From NCBI RefSeq assembly GCF_024345185.1, contig NZ_BROB01000011.1:23252-87251 (forward strand): DNA of 64,000 nucleotides. Direction: 5' to 3'. The position numbers were made by a program, and so were the translations under genes. The DNA comes from Levilactobacillus humaensis (GTDB lineage Bacteria; Bacillota; Bacilli; Lactobacillales; Lactobacillaceae). The notes beneath the pieces were generated by a model that saw nothing but the letters and a program-made list of their open reading frames with translations, had not been told where the DNA came from and did not search any database. Position 1 is the first letter of the stretch, and the number at the start of each line of letters is the position of its first letter. This document shows, piece after piece, positions 44,086 to 51,709 of this stretch.

Positions 44086-44976
44086 ATGCTCGATAATCGC
44101 TATCAAACGTTTCTGGTACTCGCAACCACCAAGTCTTACACGCAGACAGCGCAGCAACTCTACATTACGCAACCGGCCGTTTCCCAGCAAATCAAGAGTT
44201 TAGAGGCGGAATTGGGAGTGTCACTCGTCACTTACCAGCGGCCTCACCTGACAATTACCCCGGCCGGACGGGAACTCGCAGACCTGGTACAGCGGGTCCA
44301 AGTTCAAACAGATAAAGTGTTAGACCATCTCAAACATCCGCGAACGCCGAAGCGGTTGACCTTCAGTACCACGCTGTCACTCAGTGAATTTCTGGCACCG
44401 CAACTGATTGGGCACCTCCAGCGAACCGGAACCTACCGGGAGATTACCTGTCGCGTGACGAATACGCAGGCTGCCTTGGCGGCGTTGACCACGGGGGCGA
44501 GTGACTTCGCCTTGATTGAAGGGAACTTCGACAAAAGCCAGTATGACTACCGGGTCGTCCGGCAGGAACCCTTTGTCGGCGTGGTAGCGGCTGACCATCC
44601 CTTGGCGGCCTTACCCACAGTTAGTTGGGCTGATCTCCTCGACTATCCCTTAATCGTTCGAGAGACAGGTTCTGGTAGTCGCGAGATTCTCCGGCATCTC
44701 GCAGCGGCGGCTAACGTGTCGTTTGCCGAATTTCCACAAATCGTGACCGTTAATAATCCCACGGCTATCAGGGAACTAGTGGCGCAGGGGAGCGGCATTA
44801 GTTTTGTCTATCGCTCAGTAGTAGCGATGGCCATTGCCCGAGGAGACTTGCAGGTCTTACCATTAGAGGCCGGGCAACTCAAACATGACTTGGATCTGGT
44901 CTATCTTCACGACAGTTATCTGGCTGGTAATTATCAGAGCTGGGGGGATTGGCTAAGGGGACAACAGGAGACGTAG
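44086..44976 (+). CDS. LysR-family regulator (CysL/YeiE-like)
   Basis: 296 residues. N-terminal winged helix (FLVLATTKSYTQTAQQLYIT, QPAVSQQIKSLEAELGVSLV) and a periplasmic-binding-like sensor domain from about residue 90 (DFALIEGNFDKSQYD, GSGSREILRHL, GSGISFVYRSVVA). Closest in style to CysL/YeiE, which govern sulfite/sulfur genes and the adjacent yeiH. Effector unknown. It probably controls the divergent exporter. Confidence 0.87.
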   Translation: MLDNRYQTFLVLATTKSYTQTAQQLYITQPAVSQQIKSLEAELGVSLVTYQRPHLTITPAGRELADLVQRVQVQTDKVLDHLKHPRTPKRLTFSTTLSLSEFLAPQLIGHLQRTGTYREITCRVTNTQAALAALTTGASDFALIEGNFDKSQYDYRVVRQEPFVGVVAADHPLAALPTVSWADLLDYPLIVRETGSGSREILRHLAAAANVSFAEFPQIVTVNNPTAIRELVAQGSGISFVYRSVVAMAIARGDLQVLPLEAGQLKHDLDLVYLHDSYLAGNYQSWGDWLRGQQET

Positions 44977-44999
44977 TGATTCTTAAATTTTATATAGTT

Positions 45000-45117
45000 G
45001 AAACGTGCGAGAACAGGCAGCCGGCTCCGCTTAACAGGGACCGCTAGATAATCCAGGGGCGGGATTATCCAGCAGTCCCCGTTAATGCTCGCCGGCTAAA
45101 CGCCTGTTCTCGCACTC
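45000..45117 (-). repeat. Family A structured element, copy A4 (long form, inverted)
   Basis: On the minus strand GTGCGAGAACAGGC pairs perfectly with GCCTGTTCTCGCAC over 14 bp. Inside are GCCGGC / GCCGGC, the loops GAGCATTAA and TTAAGCGGA, and an inner GGATAATCC / GGATTATC hairpin. It follows the lysR gene but points the other way, unlike the other copies. Confidence 0.75.
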
Positions 45118-45157
45118 TGCTGAGCAGATGATTAGACAAACACCGTCAAATATTGAT

Positions 45158-45170
45158 ATAGTAATACTAT
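45158..45170. promoter_or_regulatory. Candidate operator before the MFS gene
   Basis: ATAGTA-A-TACTAT, a perfect 13-bp dyad about 35 nt before the start codon, overlapping the likely -10 (TATAGT). The binding regulator is unknown. Confidence 0.45.
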
Positions 45171-45203
45171 TGTCGTCAAAAATCAGAGAAGGGGTGAGCC
45201 GCC

Positions 45204-46397
45204 GTGACGAAAAAAACGAAACGGGCCATTTTTATTTTAATTTTTAGTGAATTCCTAGTCTGTCTGGGAATTAGTTTAGTGATTCCGGTCATGCCTTTTA
45301 TCAAGAATGAATTGCATCTGACCGCAACTGATATGGGGATTATGAATTCCCTCTTTGCCTTTGCCCAATTCGTGGCTTCGCCAATCATTGGGCGGCTCTC
45401 CGATCGCATCGGGCGTAAGCCAGTGCTGACCGCAGGGCTCTTGTTATTCATGGTGTCGGAAGTGCTGTTTGCCTTGACCAATCGGTTAATGGTCTTCAAC
45501 ATTTCACGGTTAATCGGTGGGTTATCCGCCGCCATGGTTGTGCCAACCGCCATGGCGCTAGCCGCCGATATTACCACGAAGCATCAGCGGGCCAGAGTTA
45601 TTGGCTGGTTGTCGGCCGCTTTTAGTGGGGGACTCATTCTGGGTCCTGGTATCGGGGGGATTTTGGCCGGTATCAGTTACAAGACGCCATTCTGGGCCGC
45701 CGGTGCGCTGGGGTTAATCAGTGCGATTGTCCTGATCAGCCTGTTGCCCAGCGATGCCGAAACCAAGAAGACCATGGCCGAGGTTGATGATCCGATCGCC
45801 GAACCTTCGGCCCATCCTATGAGCCGGGCTTTCTGGACGGTTCCCATCATCATTCTCTTTACCATGATTCTGGTTTCCTCATTTGGTCTGCAAGGGTTTG
45901 AAAGTATCTACAGTATTTACGTCAATGAAGTGTTCCACTTTAGCTTGAGTAACATCGCCTTAGTGTTGACCCTTAATGGGTTAATCTCGTTATTCCTACA
46001 AGTCGCGATGTTTGATACCCTAGTGAGTCGGTGGGGTGAACGGCGGGTCATTCGAGTCTGTTTCTTCCTGGCTGCCATCTGTGTGGTCTGGATTACCCAG
46101 GCGCACGGGAAGATTGCCGTGATGATTGCGACGCTGATTATCTTCTCCTCATTTGACCTGCTTCGCCCAGCGATTACCACGCTGTTAACCAAAGCCAGCG
46201 AATCCAACCAAGGCTTGATTAACGGACTGAACATGTCGCTGACCAGTATCGGAAACATTGTCGGTCCAATCATGTCGGGGATGTTACTAGACATGAACCC
46301 CCACTACCCATACCTGGTTGTGGCGGGCTTCCTCATCGTTTCTTACCTGATGGCGTTTTTGTTAAAACGTCCTGAAGCGATGCAATCGGTAGAATAG
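45204..46397 (+). CDS. MFS multidrug exporter, TetA/NorA-like DHA1
   Basis: 397 residues, 12 membrane helices. Motif A GRLSDRIGRKPVL, helix-4 Arg region NISRLIGGLSAAMVVPTAMA, and antiporter motif C in helix 5 (SAAFSGGLILGPGIGGILAG) are well kept, marking a drug:proton antiporter of the 12-helix DHA1 family. The exact drug cannot be inferred. GTG start at 45204 with GAAGGGGTGA upstream. A 13-bp dyad covers the promoter. Element A5 and then a terminator follow. Confidence 0.88.
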   Translation: MTKKTKRAIFILIFSEFLVCLGISLVIPVMPFIKNELHLTATDMGIMNSLFAFAQFVASPIIGRLSDRIGRKPVLTAGLLLFMVSEVLFALTNRLMVFNISRLIGGLSAAMVVPTAMALAADITTKHQRARVIGWLSAAFSGGLILGPGIGGILAGISYKTPFWAAGALGLISAIVLISLLPSDAETKKTMAEVDDPIAEPSAHPMSRAFWTVPIIILFTMILVSSFGLQGFESIYSIYVNEVFHFSLSNIALVLTLNGLISLFLQVAMFDTLVSRWGERRVIRVCFFLAAICVVWITQAHGKIAVMIATLIIFSSFDLLRPAITTLLTKASESNQGLINGLNMSLTSIGNIVGPIMSGMLLDMNPHYPYLVVAGFLIVSYLMAFLLKRPEAMQSVE

Positions 46398-46408
46398 AAA
46401 AGAAATAG

Positions 46409-46480
46409 AGTGTACCAACAGGCGGTTATTGGGGTTAAGCGGAGCTGACTGCCTGTTGGTGCACGTTTCCACCATATAAA
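46409..46480 (+). repeat. Family A structured element, copy A5 (short form)
   Basis: GTGTACCAACAGGC pairs with GCCTGTTGGTGCAC (one G-T wobble). The core is GGGGTTAAGCGGAGCTG, and the tail is GTTTCCACCATATAAA. It starts 11 nt after the MFS stop codon, and a terminator follows 15 nt later. Confidence 0.75.
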
Positions 46481-46494
46481 CACCAACGACAGAA

Positions 46495-46525
46495 GGGCCT
46501 GGGACTAAGTTTCCAGGCCCTTTTA
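46495..46525 (+). terminator. Intrinsic terminator behind element A5
   Basis: AAGGGCCTGG / CCAGGCCCTT hairpin followed by TT. From here to 46613 I see no gene, but another hairpin (GGACT...GACAAC / GTTGTC...AGTCC) with a T-run ends near 46610. Confidence 0.85.
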
Positions 46526-46613
46526 GCACCCACTAGATACAGAACCAAAGTGTAGGACTCGCGACAACCAGTTTTACTTAACCCTAGCTAGTTGTCACAA
46601 GTCCGACGTTTTT

Positions 46614-46646
46614 CAAAATAAAAAAGCAGCTAGCTAAGCTAGCTGC
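46614..46646 (-). terminator. Intrinsic terminator of the candidate ncRNA
   Basis: GCAGCTAGCTTAGCTAGCTGC is a perfect hairpin; on the minus strand it is followed by TTTTTTATTTT. Confidence 0.9.
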
Positions 46647-46974
46647 CTCCCCCAAAGCCTCCGATGGCCATGGCCTATTCTGTTGGAACAACTGTATCAC
46701 CGGCCTCTTCCCCAAGAAAGCCAGTGATTCAGTAATAGTTGGTCGGTGTCAGCCACGTTGTCCCTCCCCAAAGGCACAACGTGTGGTCATGAACCAGGAT
46801 GGCGCCAGCTGTTGAGTTACGGCTCGAACAAACTGAACGGTCGCGGTGTTTACAGGTTACCCCCCAGTAGCGTGTAAACAGGTTAAAGCGGCAAACAAAT
46901 CACGTCAGGCCCGGATTGGTCTCGTTGGAAAGACCCATCAGGCATCAAATGATTTGTATCCATCCGGATGTTAC
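46618..46974 (-). ncRNA. Probable structured ncRNA of about 355 nt, unidentified
   Basis: No credible ORF. A near-consensus promoter lies at one end and a strong terminator at the other, both on the minus strand. Between them the strand folds into several hairpins: CAAATCA / TGATTTG, TGTTTACA / TGTAAACA, CACGTTGT / ACAACGTG and ATCACTGGC / GCCGGTGAT. Four G-rich stretches occur near hairpin loops or single-stranded parts (complements at about 46646-46656, 46704-46715, 46761-46773 and 46860-46865). It lacks the hallmarks of tmRNA (tag frame, CCA end), RNase P RNA (GAGGAAAGUCC) and SRP RNA. Function unknown; it could be a trans-acting regulator or a lineage-specific RNA already in Rfam. Confidence 0.65.
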
Positions 46975-46980
46975 AAGTAC

Positions 46981-47009
46981 ATTATATGGGGGATTATGGG
47001 TTTGGTGAA
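46981..47009 (-). promoter_or_regulatory. Promoter of the candidate ncRNA
   Basis: On the minus strand TTCACC, a 17-nt spacer and a perfect TATAAT. It points away from the araC gene at 47162 and into the structured region. Confidence 0.8.
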
Positions 47010-47161
47010 TCCCGTAATTTAAGGAGTGGGTTACTAATTTTAACCTAGTTGGTCCTGCACGTGGTATGCTAATACTAAGCGTAATTGAGAAGATTGGTCT
47101 AGTTAAATGGTGACGCCAGAAATGGCTGGATTTGTTCAAAATTTGAAAGGGAGGAATCACC

Positions 47162-48022
47162 ATGCCACAGCCGTATCACGAACGACTGAATTATACTATG
47201 GCACTGCCGCTGAGGGTCATTGATCACGGCACTTGTGGACCTAAAATGGTTTTGCCACACTGGCACAATTCGGTTGAATTGGCCTATGCTTATCGGGGCC
47301 ATCCAGGAACCGTTCACATTGGGAGCTCGACGTTTGAAATGCAGGATCACCACCTCTACGTGGTTAACTCTGAAGTAGTGCATAGTTACGAAACGTATTT
47401 GGATGAGGATAATCAAATTGTGACCCTTCTCTTACCCGCAGCTTGGCTACGCAATGTGGTTGAGGACGAACAGCTGCCGATCTGGGGGCCACTAGACCTG
47501 GATCTGAGAACAGATCCATATCGCGACTTAGGCCGCGCTGTGGACACGCTAGCCACCAATGCCGTGACGGAACCAGACCAGCGAGCCGACTATCTCGCGA
47601 GTTTGGGTGCGGAATATCAATTGGTGGGTCAATTGTTAAAACACTTACAGGTTAACGGGCAGGTCAGCAATGACCAATTGCCCTTACCGGAACCACTTCG
47701 CCAGGCAGTGACCGAGATTCAGGATAAATATGGCACGGCCTTTTCCATTGCCGATTTAGCCGAACGACTGAACTATTCCAGTGTCTATTTCTCCCGGTTT
47801 TTCAAGGAATACATGGGGGTGGCCCCCAAGGCTTATCTGGGTCAGATCCGCTTGGAACGGGCGACGGAGCTCCTGATGACCTCCCAGGATTCGGTTCAAA
47901 CGATTGCGACCAAGACGGGCTTTCGGACGGAGAAAAACTTCTTCGTGACGTTCAAGCAACACTTCCAGATGACCCCGATGACTTACCGCGAACGCTATGC
48001 CGCACAACGGGCCTGGTCGTAG
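47162..48022 (+). CDS. AraC-family regulator with cupin sensor
   Basis: 286 residues. An N-terminal cupin-like domain (about 20-110; MVLPHWHNSVELAYAYRG, VVNSEVVHSYETYLD) and a C-terminal double helix-turn-helix (about 185-282; FSIADLAERLNYSSVYFSRF, LMTSQDSVQTIATKTGF, PMTYRERY). Such proteins usually sense a sugar or small organic ligand and activate a neighbouring catabolic operon, but no sugar genes are adjacent here. RBS GGGAGG. Divergent from the candidate ncRNA. Confidence 0.85.
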   Translation: MPQPYHERLNYTMALPLRVIDHGTCGPKMVLPHWHNSVELAYAYRGHPGTVHIGSSTFEMQDHHLYVVNSEVVHSYETYLDEDNQIVTLLLPAAWLRNVVEDEQLPIWGPLDLDLRTDPYRDLGRAVDTLATNAVTEPDQRADYLASLGAEYQLVGQLLKHLQVNGQVSNDQLPLPEPLRQAVTEIQDKYGTAFSIADLAERLNYSSVYFSRFFKEYMGVAPKAYLGQIRLERATELLMTSQDSVQTIATKTGFRTEKNFFVTFKQHFQMTPMTYRERYAAQRAWS

Positions 48023-48030
48023 CATAACCA

Positions 48031-48127
48031 TTGCTTGTATGGGGTATTTATGGTAGACTGAGCCAACATAACACAACGAATACGAGTGCAGAGCCAACGT
48101 TGCCGTTAATTGACACGTTGGTTTTTT
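48031..48127 (+). promoter_or_regulatory. Promoter and likely transcription attenuator of the ABC-F gene
   Basis: TTGCTT (48031-48036), 17 nt, TAGACT (48054-48059). The leader then holds a terminator, CCAACGT (48094-48100) / ACGTTGG (48115-48121) plus six T, ending 27 nt before the start codon. The left arm's sequence GAGCCAAC is present twice (48060-48067 and 48091-48098), offering an alternative partner for the right arm. A terminator between promoter and gene is how many ABC-F resistance genes are induced. Confidence 0.6.
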
Positions 48128-48154
48128 ACGCGAAAATCACAGGAGGTATCGTTC

Positions 48155-49783
48155 ATGTTAACCGTCAATAATGTCAGTATGCAGTTCTCCGACCGGAAGC
48201 TCTACGACGAAGTCAATCTTAAGTTTACCCCGGGGAATTGTTATGGAGTCATTGGCGCTAACGGCGCCGGTAAGTCCACGTTCCTGAAAATCATTGAGAA
48301 CAAGCTCAAGCCAACGACTGGGACTGTGTCCATGGGTCCGAATGAACGGATGTCCAGCTTGAACCAAGATCACTTTGCTTTCGAAAATGAAACGGTTTTG
48401 AACACCGTGATGCAAGGGTACAAGAAGCTCTATGACATCATGACTGAGAAGAACGCCATCTACATGAAGGCCGACTTCAGCGACGCAGATGGGATTCGTG
48501 CCGCCGAACTCGAAGCCGAATTTGGCGAAATGGGTGGTTGGGAAGCCGAGGCCGAAGCAAGCCAAATGTTACAATCCTTAGGCATCGATGAATCCCTTCA
48601 CCAGGTTCCAATGAGTGAATTGACGGAACCTCAAAAGGTGAAGGTCTTACTGGGCCAAGCCTTATTCGGCCATCCCGACGTCTTGCTCTTGGACGAACCA
48701 ACCAATGGGTTAGATGTTCAATCGATCAGCTGGTTGGAAAACTTCTTGGCGGGTTACGAAAACACCGTCATCGTCGTTTCCCATGACCGTCACTTCCTGA
48801 ACCAGGTCTGCACCCACATGTGTGACGTGGACTTTGGGAAGATCACGTTGTTTGTTGGGAACTACGATTTCTGGATGGAATCTAGCGAATTGGCTGCCAA
48901 GCTGAAGGCTAACGCCAACGCTAAGAAGGCCGACCAGATCAAGCAATTGCAAGAATTCGTGGCCCGGTTTAGTGCCAACGCCTCGAAGTCTAAGCAAGCC
49001 ACTTCACGGAAGAAGCAACTTGAAAAGATCACGTTAGATGATATCAAGCCATCCTCCCGTAAGTACCCCTTCATTTCGTTCAATCCAGAACGTGAATTGG
49101 GGAATGATTTGGTTCGTGTAGAACACTTGAGCAAGACCATTGACGGCGTTACGATTCTTGACGACGTGAGCTTCACGTTGCGTCCCGGTGAGAAGGTGGC
49201 CTTCATCAGTCGTAATGACTTGACGACCACGATTCTGATGCAACTCATTTCCGGTGAGTTGGAACCCGATAGTGGGACTATTACCTGGGGACAAACGACC
49301 AGCACGACCTACCTGCCTAAGAACGTCAACGACTACTTCGCTGACAACGAGATGTCCGTGATCGACTGGTTACGGCAGTTCGCATCCAAGGAAGAAAGTG
49401 ACAACACCTTCCTCCGTGGGTTCCTGGGGAAGATGCTGTTCTCTGGCGACGACGTTAACCGTGAAGTTGACGTGATGTCCGGGGGCGAAAAGGTCCGGGC
49501 AATGTTATCCAAGATGATGTTGAGTAAGGCGAACGTTCTCTTGTTAGACGATCCCACCAACCACTTGGACTTGGAATCCATCACGGCGTTAAATGACGCT
49601 CTGGTGTCCTTCAAGAGTAGTATTCTCTTCACTTCCCATGACCACGAGTTCATTCAAACGATTGCCAACCGCATCATTGAAGTCTCACCAAAGGGAATTG
49701 TCGACCGAGCAGATACGACTTACGACGAGTTCTTGGGCCACCAACAGGTTCAGGATCAGGTTGCGGCGTTGTATGCTGAATAG
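48155..49783 (+). CDS. ABC-F family ATPase (ribosome-associated)
   Basis: 542 residues, two ABC domains and no membrane part. ATG at 48155 has AGGAGG ahead. Walker A of domain 1 is GANGAGKST; domain 2 has the degenerate SRNDLTTT. Signatures: MSELTEPQKVKVLLGQ in domain 1 and MSGGEKVRAMLSKMM in domain 2. Walker B: VLLLDEPTNGLD and VLLLDDPTNHLD. A basic interdomain linker (about 245-300, rich in Lys; SKSKQATSRKKQLEK) reaches the ribosomal E site in this family. Closest in layout to YbiT-like proteins. Role: translation factor or antibiotic target protection. The leader attenuator favours a drug-inducible role, but this is inference. Confidence 0.87.
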   Translation: MLTVNNVSMQFSDRKLYDEVNLKFTPGNCYGVIGANGAGKSTFLKIIENKLKPTTGTVSMGPNERMSSLNQDHFAFENETVLNTVMQGYKKLYDIMTEKNAIYMKADFSDADGIRAAELEAEFGEMGGWEAEAEASQMLQSLGIDESLHQVPMSELTEPQKVKVLLGQALFGHPDVLLLDEPTNGLDVQSISWLENFLAGYENTVIVVSHDRHFLNQVCTHMCDVDFGKITLFVGNYDFWMESSELAAKLKANANAKKADQIKQLQEFVARFSANASKSKQATSRKKQLEKITLDDIKPSSRKYPFISFNPERELGNDLVRVEHLSKTIDGVTILDDVSFTLRPGEKVAFISRNDLTTTILMQLISGELEPDSGTITWGQTTSTTYLPKNVNDYFADNEMSVIDWLRQFASKEESDNTFLRGFLGKMLFSGDDVNREVDVMSGGEKVRAMLSKMMLSKANVLLLDDPTNHLDLESITALNDALVSFKSSILFTSHDHEFIQTIANRIIEVSPKGIVDRADTTYDEFLGHQQVQDQVAALYAE

Positions 49784-49784
49784 A

Positions 49785-49912
49785 GAGTGTGATAGAAGGC
49801 GGTTAGCCAGCGAGCATTAAGGCTGGTAACTGAATAATCCCGGTCTTGGATTATTTAGTTACCAGGTTTAAGCGGAGTTGGCTGCCTTCTAGCGCACGTT
49901 TCGACCATCTAA
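49785..49912 (+). repeat. Family A structured element, copy A6 (long form)
   Basis: Starts 2 nt after the ABC-F stop codon. GTGTGATAGAAGGC pairs with GCCTTCTAGCGCAC. Inside: GCCAGC / GTTGGC, the loops GAGCATTAA and TTTAAGCGGA, GGTAACT / AGTTACC and the inner AATAATCC / GGATTATT. The tail GTTTCGACCATCTAAA matches A2. A terminator follows directly. Confidence 0.75.
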
Positions 49913-49924
49913 ATTCAAAAAACC

Positions 49925-49956
49925 AAAAGGGGATGACAGCCGTCATCCTTTTTTAA
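49925..49956 (+). terminator. Intrinsic terminator behind element A6
   Basis: AAAGGGGATGAC / GTCATCCTTTT hairpin with a 4-nt loop and a T-run. Confidence 0.9.
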
Positions 49957-50052
49957 TAGCCGCAACTAATGCCGTTTAGTTCCCATTAAGCTCCCAATGC
50001 TAGACTGGTTTTCATGAACGAAGCCACGAGCTTCCGAAAGGATGAGTGCGTC

Positions 50053-50271
50053 ATGAGATCAAGTCATCAAGGCCCCAAACGTTGGTTAATCTTTGTTCTG
50101 GCAGGATTCCTCCTGTTTGTTGGCGGTGGGGGAACGGGTTACCTTCTGGGTCAACAACAGGCCAAATCTGCCCAAACCCAGCAGATGAAGAACGCGCCTA
50201 AGGGCATGAGTGGCAAGCGTCCTAGCAAGCCAAGTGGCATGCCAAGTCAGAGTGGATCGAGTAGTCAATAA
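50053..50271 (+). CDS. Small single-pass membrane protein
   Basis: 72 residues. ATG at 50053 is preferred because GAAAGGA lies about 10 nt before it. A short basic head, one membrane helix with a Gly-rich end (WLIFVLAGFLLFVGGGGTGY), then a Gln/Lys/Met/Ser/Pro-rich hydrophilic tail ending GSSSQ. No family recognised. It stands alone between two terminators. Confidence 0.6.
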   Translation: MRSSHQGPKRWLIFVLAGFLLFVGGGGTGYLLGQQQAKSAQTQQMKNAPKGMSGKRPSKPSGMPSQSGSSSQ

Positions 50272-50283
50272 ATGAAACTTAGG

Positions 50284-50317
50284 ATCGGTGGTTCGAAACT
50301 TGAGCCGCCGATTTTTT
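50284..50317 (+). terminator. Intrinsic terminator of the small membrane protein gene
   Basis: ATCGGTGG / CCGCCGAT hairpin followed by TTTTTT. Confidence 0.9.
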
Positions 50318-50445
50318 GTAGATTGCGGCTCCAGTTGTCCGGTATTAACTTAGCGATAGCGAATTTAGTTAAATTCAGGAACCCCCCTAAACTTATTGTT
50401 ACAATTATGTTACAATGAGGCAATCATCAGAGGAGGAGATTCGCT

Positions 50446-51174
50446 ATGGATTCACAGGATCGCATTGATTTCAAACTCGGGGCCAAAGCTCAGGTGTTGG
50501 ATCATTTTAAATTCTACTTTTTACTGACCATTCTTTGGTTGGCCTTGGGTTTCATTGGGGGCCTGACCTATCAACGCAGTATGAATTGGATTATGGCTGT
50601 TAATAATAATTCCGGATTCGTCTTAGGTGGGGGCCTGTCGTTGGCCGGAGTTCTGACGATTGCCTCTTCGATCATGCGGGTGGGGTCCCAATTGACCATG
50701 ATTGACTTGGATCGGGGCAAGATTACCATGGATAACCCGCTCCAACGGAGTTTTGCCTTATTTGACAAGGGTCAGTATTTCTTAGGTTGGCTCTTTATTG
50801 CCATCCTAGTGGGAATCTTCACCTTCCTGTGGAGCCTGTTATTCTTTGTCCCAGGGATGATTAAAGCCTATGCGTATTCGCAATCATTTTATATTTATCG
50901 GGATGCCATCGACCGGAACGATCCGATTACACCGTTAGAGGCGATCACGGAATCCCGTCGGCTGATGGATGGCAACAAGGCCTTTCTCTTCATCATGGAC
51001 CTGAGCTTTATTGGGTGGATGATGTTGCAGGGGATTACCTTTGGTTTCGCCGCACTGTTCGTCCAACCATACTACGACCAGACTCGGGCCAAGTTTTATA
51101 ACCAGCTTGTGATTCGCGATGAAGATACGCCAGCAGCGGACACCTTTACTGGGGATCAAGGACCAGAAGCTTAA
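50446..51174 (+). CDS. DUF975 family membrane protein
   Basis: 242 residues with four to five membrane helices. The DUF975 pattern is seen in GKITMDNPLQRSFALFDKGQ, LLFFVPGMIKAYAYSQSFYI and ITESRRLMDGNKAFLFIMDL. Function of the family is unknown; it resembles inner-membrane proteins that follow stress operons in lactic acid bacteria. RBS GAGGAGGAG. Confidence 0.8.
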   Translation: MDSQDRIDFKLGAKAQVLDHFKFYFLLTILWLALGFIGGLTYQRSMNWIMAVNNNSGFVLGGGLSLAGVLTIASSIMRVGSQLTMIDLDRGKITMDNPLQRSFALFDKGQYFLGWLFIAILVGIFTFLWSLLFFVPGMIKAYAYSQSFYIYRDAIDRNDPITPLEAITESRRLMDGNKAFLFIMDLSFIGWMMLQGITFGFAALFVQPYYDQTRAKFYNQLVIRDEDTPAADTFTGDQGPEA

Positions 51175-51194
51175 TTTAAAATAAACAAAACGTG

Positions 51195-51226
51195 AGGGCG
51201 GCGCGGTTTAGCGGGCCCTCTTTCTT
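51195..51226 (+). terminator. Intrinsic terminator of the DUF975 gene
   Basis: GAGGGC / GGGCCCTC arms with a GC-rich loop followed by TTTCTTTT. Confidence 0.75.
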
Positions 51227-51265
51227 TTGAAAACGGGATCGATGAGGATTTTTCGTCTCGGGGGG

Positions 51266-51299
51266 TTGCCTTTTTAACTGTACTAGGTATAATAGTACA
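51266..51299 (+). promoter_or_regulatory. Promoter with YtrA-type operator
   Basis: TTGCCT (51266-51271), 16 nt, TATAAT (51288-51293). The -10 sits in the centre of a perfect dyad TGTACTA-N7-TAGTACA (51279-51299). The GntR protein encoded just downstream is the obvious candidate to bind here and repress its own operon. Confidence 0.8.
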
Positions 51300-51334
51300 C
51301 ACAGAACAGGTAGCCAAACCAAGGGGTGAAGAGC

Positions 51335-51709
51335 ATGCAAGTTAACGATCAATCCAGTCTGCCGTACTACGAGCAACTGGTATTGCGGGTAAAACAGCAA
51401 ATCGTTCAGGGAATCTTGCGACCGGGAGACCGGTTACCGTCGGTGCGTGAAATGGCGCGCCAGGAACAGTTGAATCCGAATACGGTGAGCAAGGCTTATA
51501 AACAGTTAGAATCCCAGCACGTCATCTCAACGGTCCATGGTAAAGGGACTTACGTGCGGGAGGCCACGGCACCAGCGGGAGATTCCGCGCAAGTCGTCGC
51601 GACCAAGAAACAATTATTAACGCTACTGACGGAAATTCAATATCTTGGCGTGCCTTTGGAGGACGTCGTGAGTTGGATCAAAGTGGCCTATGAGGGGGAA
51701 GCACAGTGA
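51335..51709 (+). CDS. GntR-family regulator, YtrA subfamily
   Basis: 124 residues. ATG at 51335 has AAGGGGTGA in front. Winged helix at about 8-75 (LPYYEQLVLRVKQQIVQGIL, RPGDRLPSVREMARQEQLNP, VHGKGTYVRE), and a short helical tail. First gene of a three-gene operon, overlapping the ATPase gene by 4 nt (GTGA). Probably an autorepressor acting at the dyad 36 nt upstream, relieved by cell-envelope or antibiotic stress as for B. subtilis YtrA. Confidence 0.88.
   Translation: MQVNDQSSLPYYEQLVLRVKQQIVQGILRPGDRLPSVREMARQEQLNPNTVSKAYKQLESQHVISTVHGKGTYVREATAPAGDSAQVVATKKQLLTLLTEIQYLGVPLEDVVSWIKVAYEGEAQ

Noticed and set aside
46618..46974. The structured region as tmRNA, RNase P RNA or SRP RNA
   Set aside because: It has no tag-peptide frame or CCA end, no GAGGAAAGUCC-type P4 segment, and no SRP helix-8 motif.
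46945..47163. A 72-codon minus-strand ORF before the araC gene
   Set aside because: It has no RBS, overlaps the ncRNA promoter, and its translation resembles no protein.
14448..49912. Family A elements as ordinary terminators
   Set aside because: Four copies are followed by separate, better terminators, and the conserved loop and tail sequences are not needed for termination. Only A3 may act as one.
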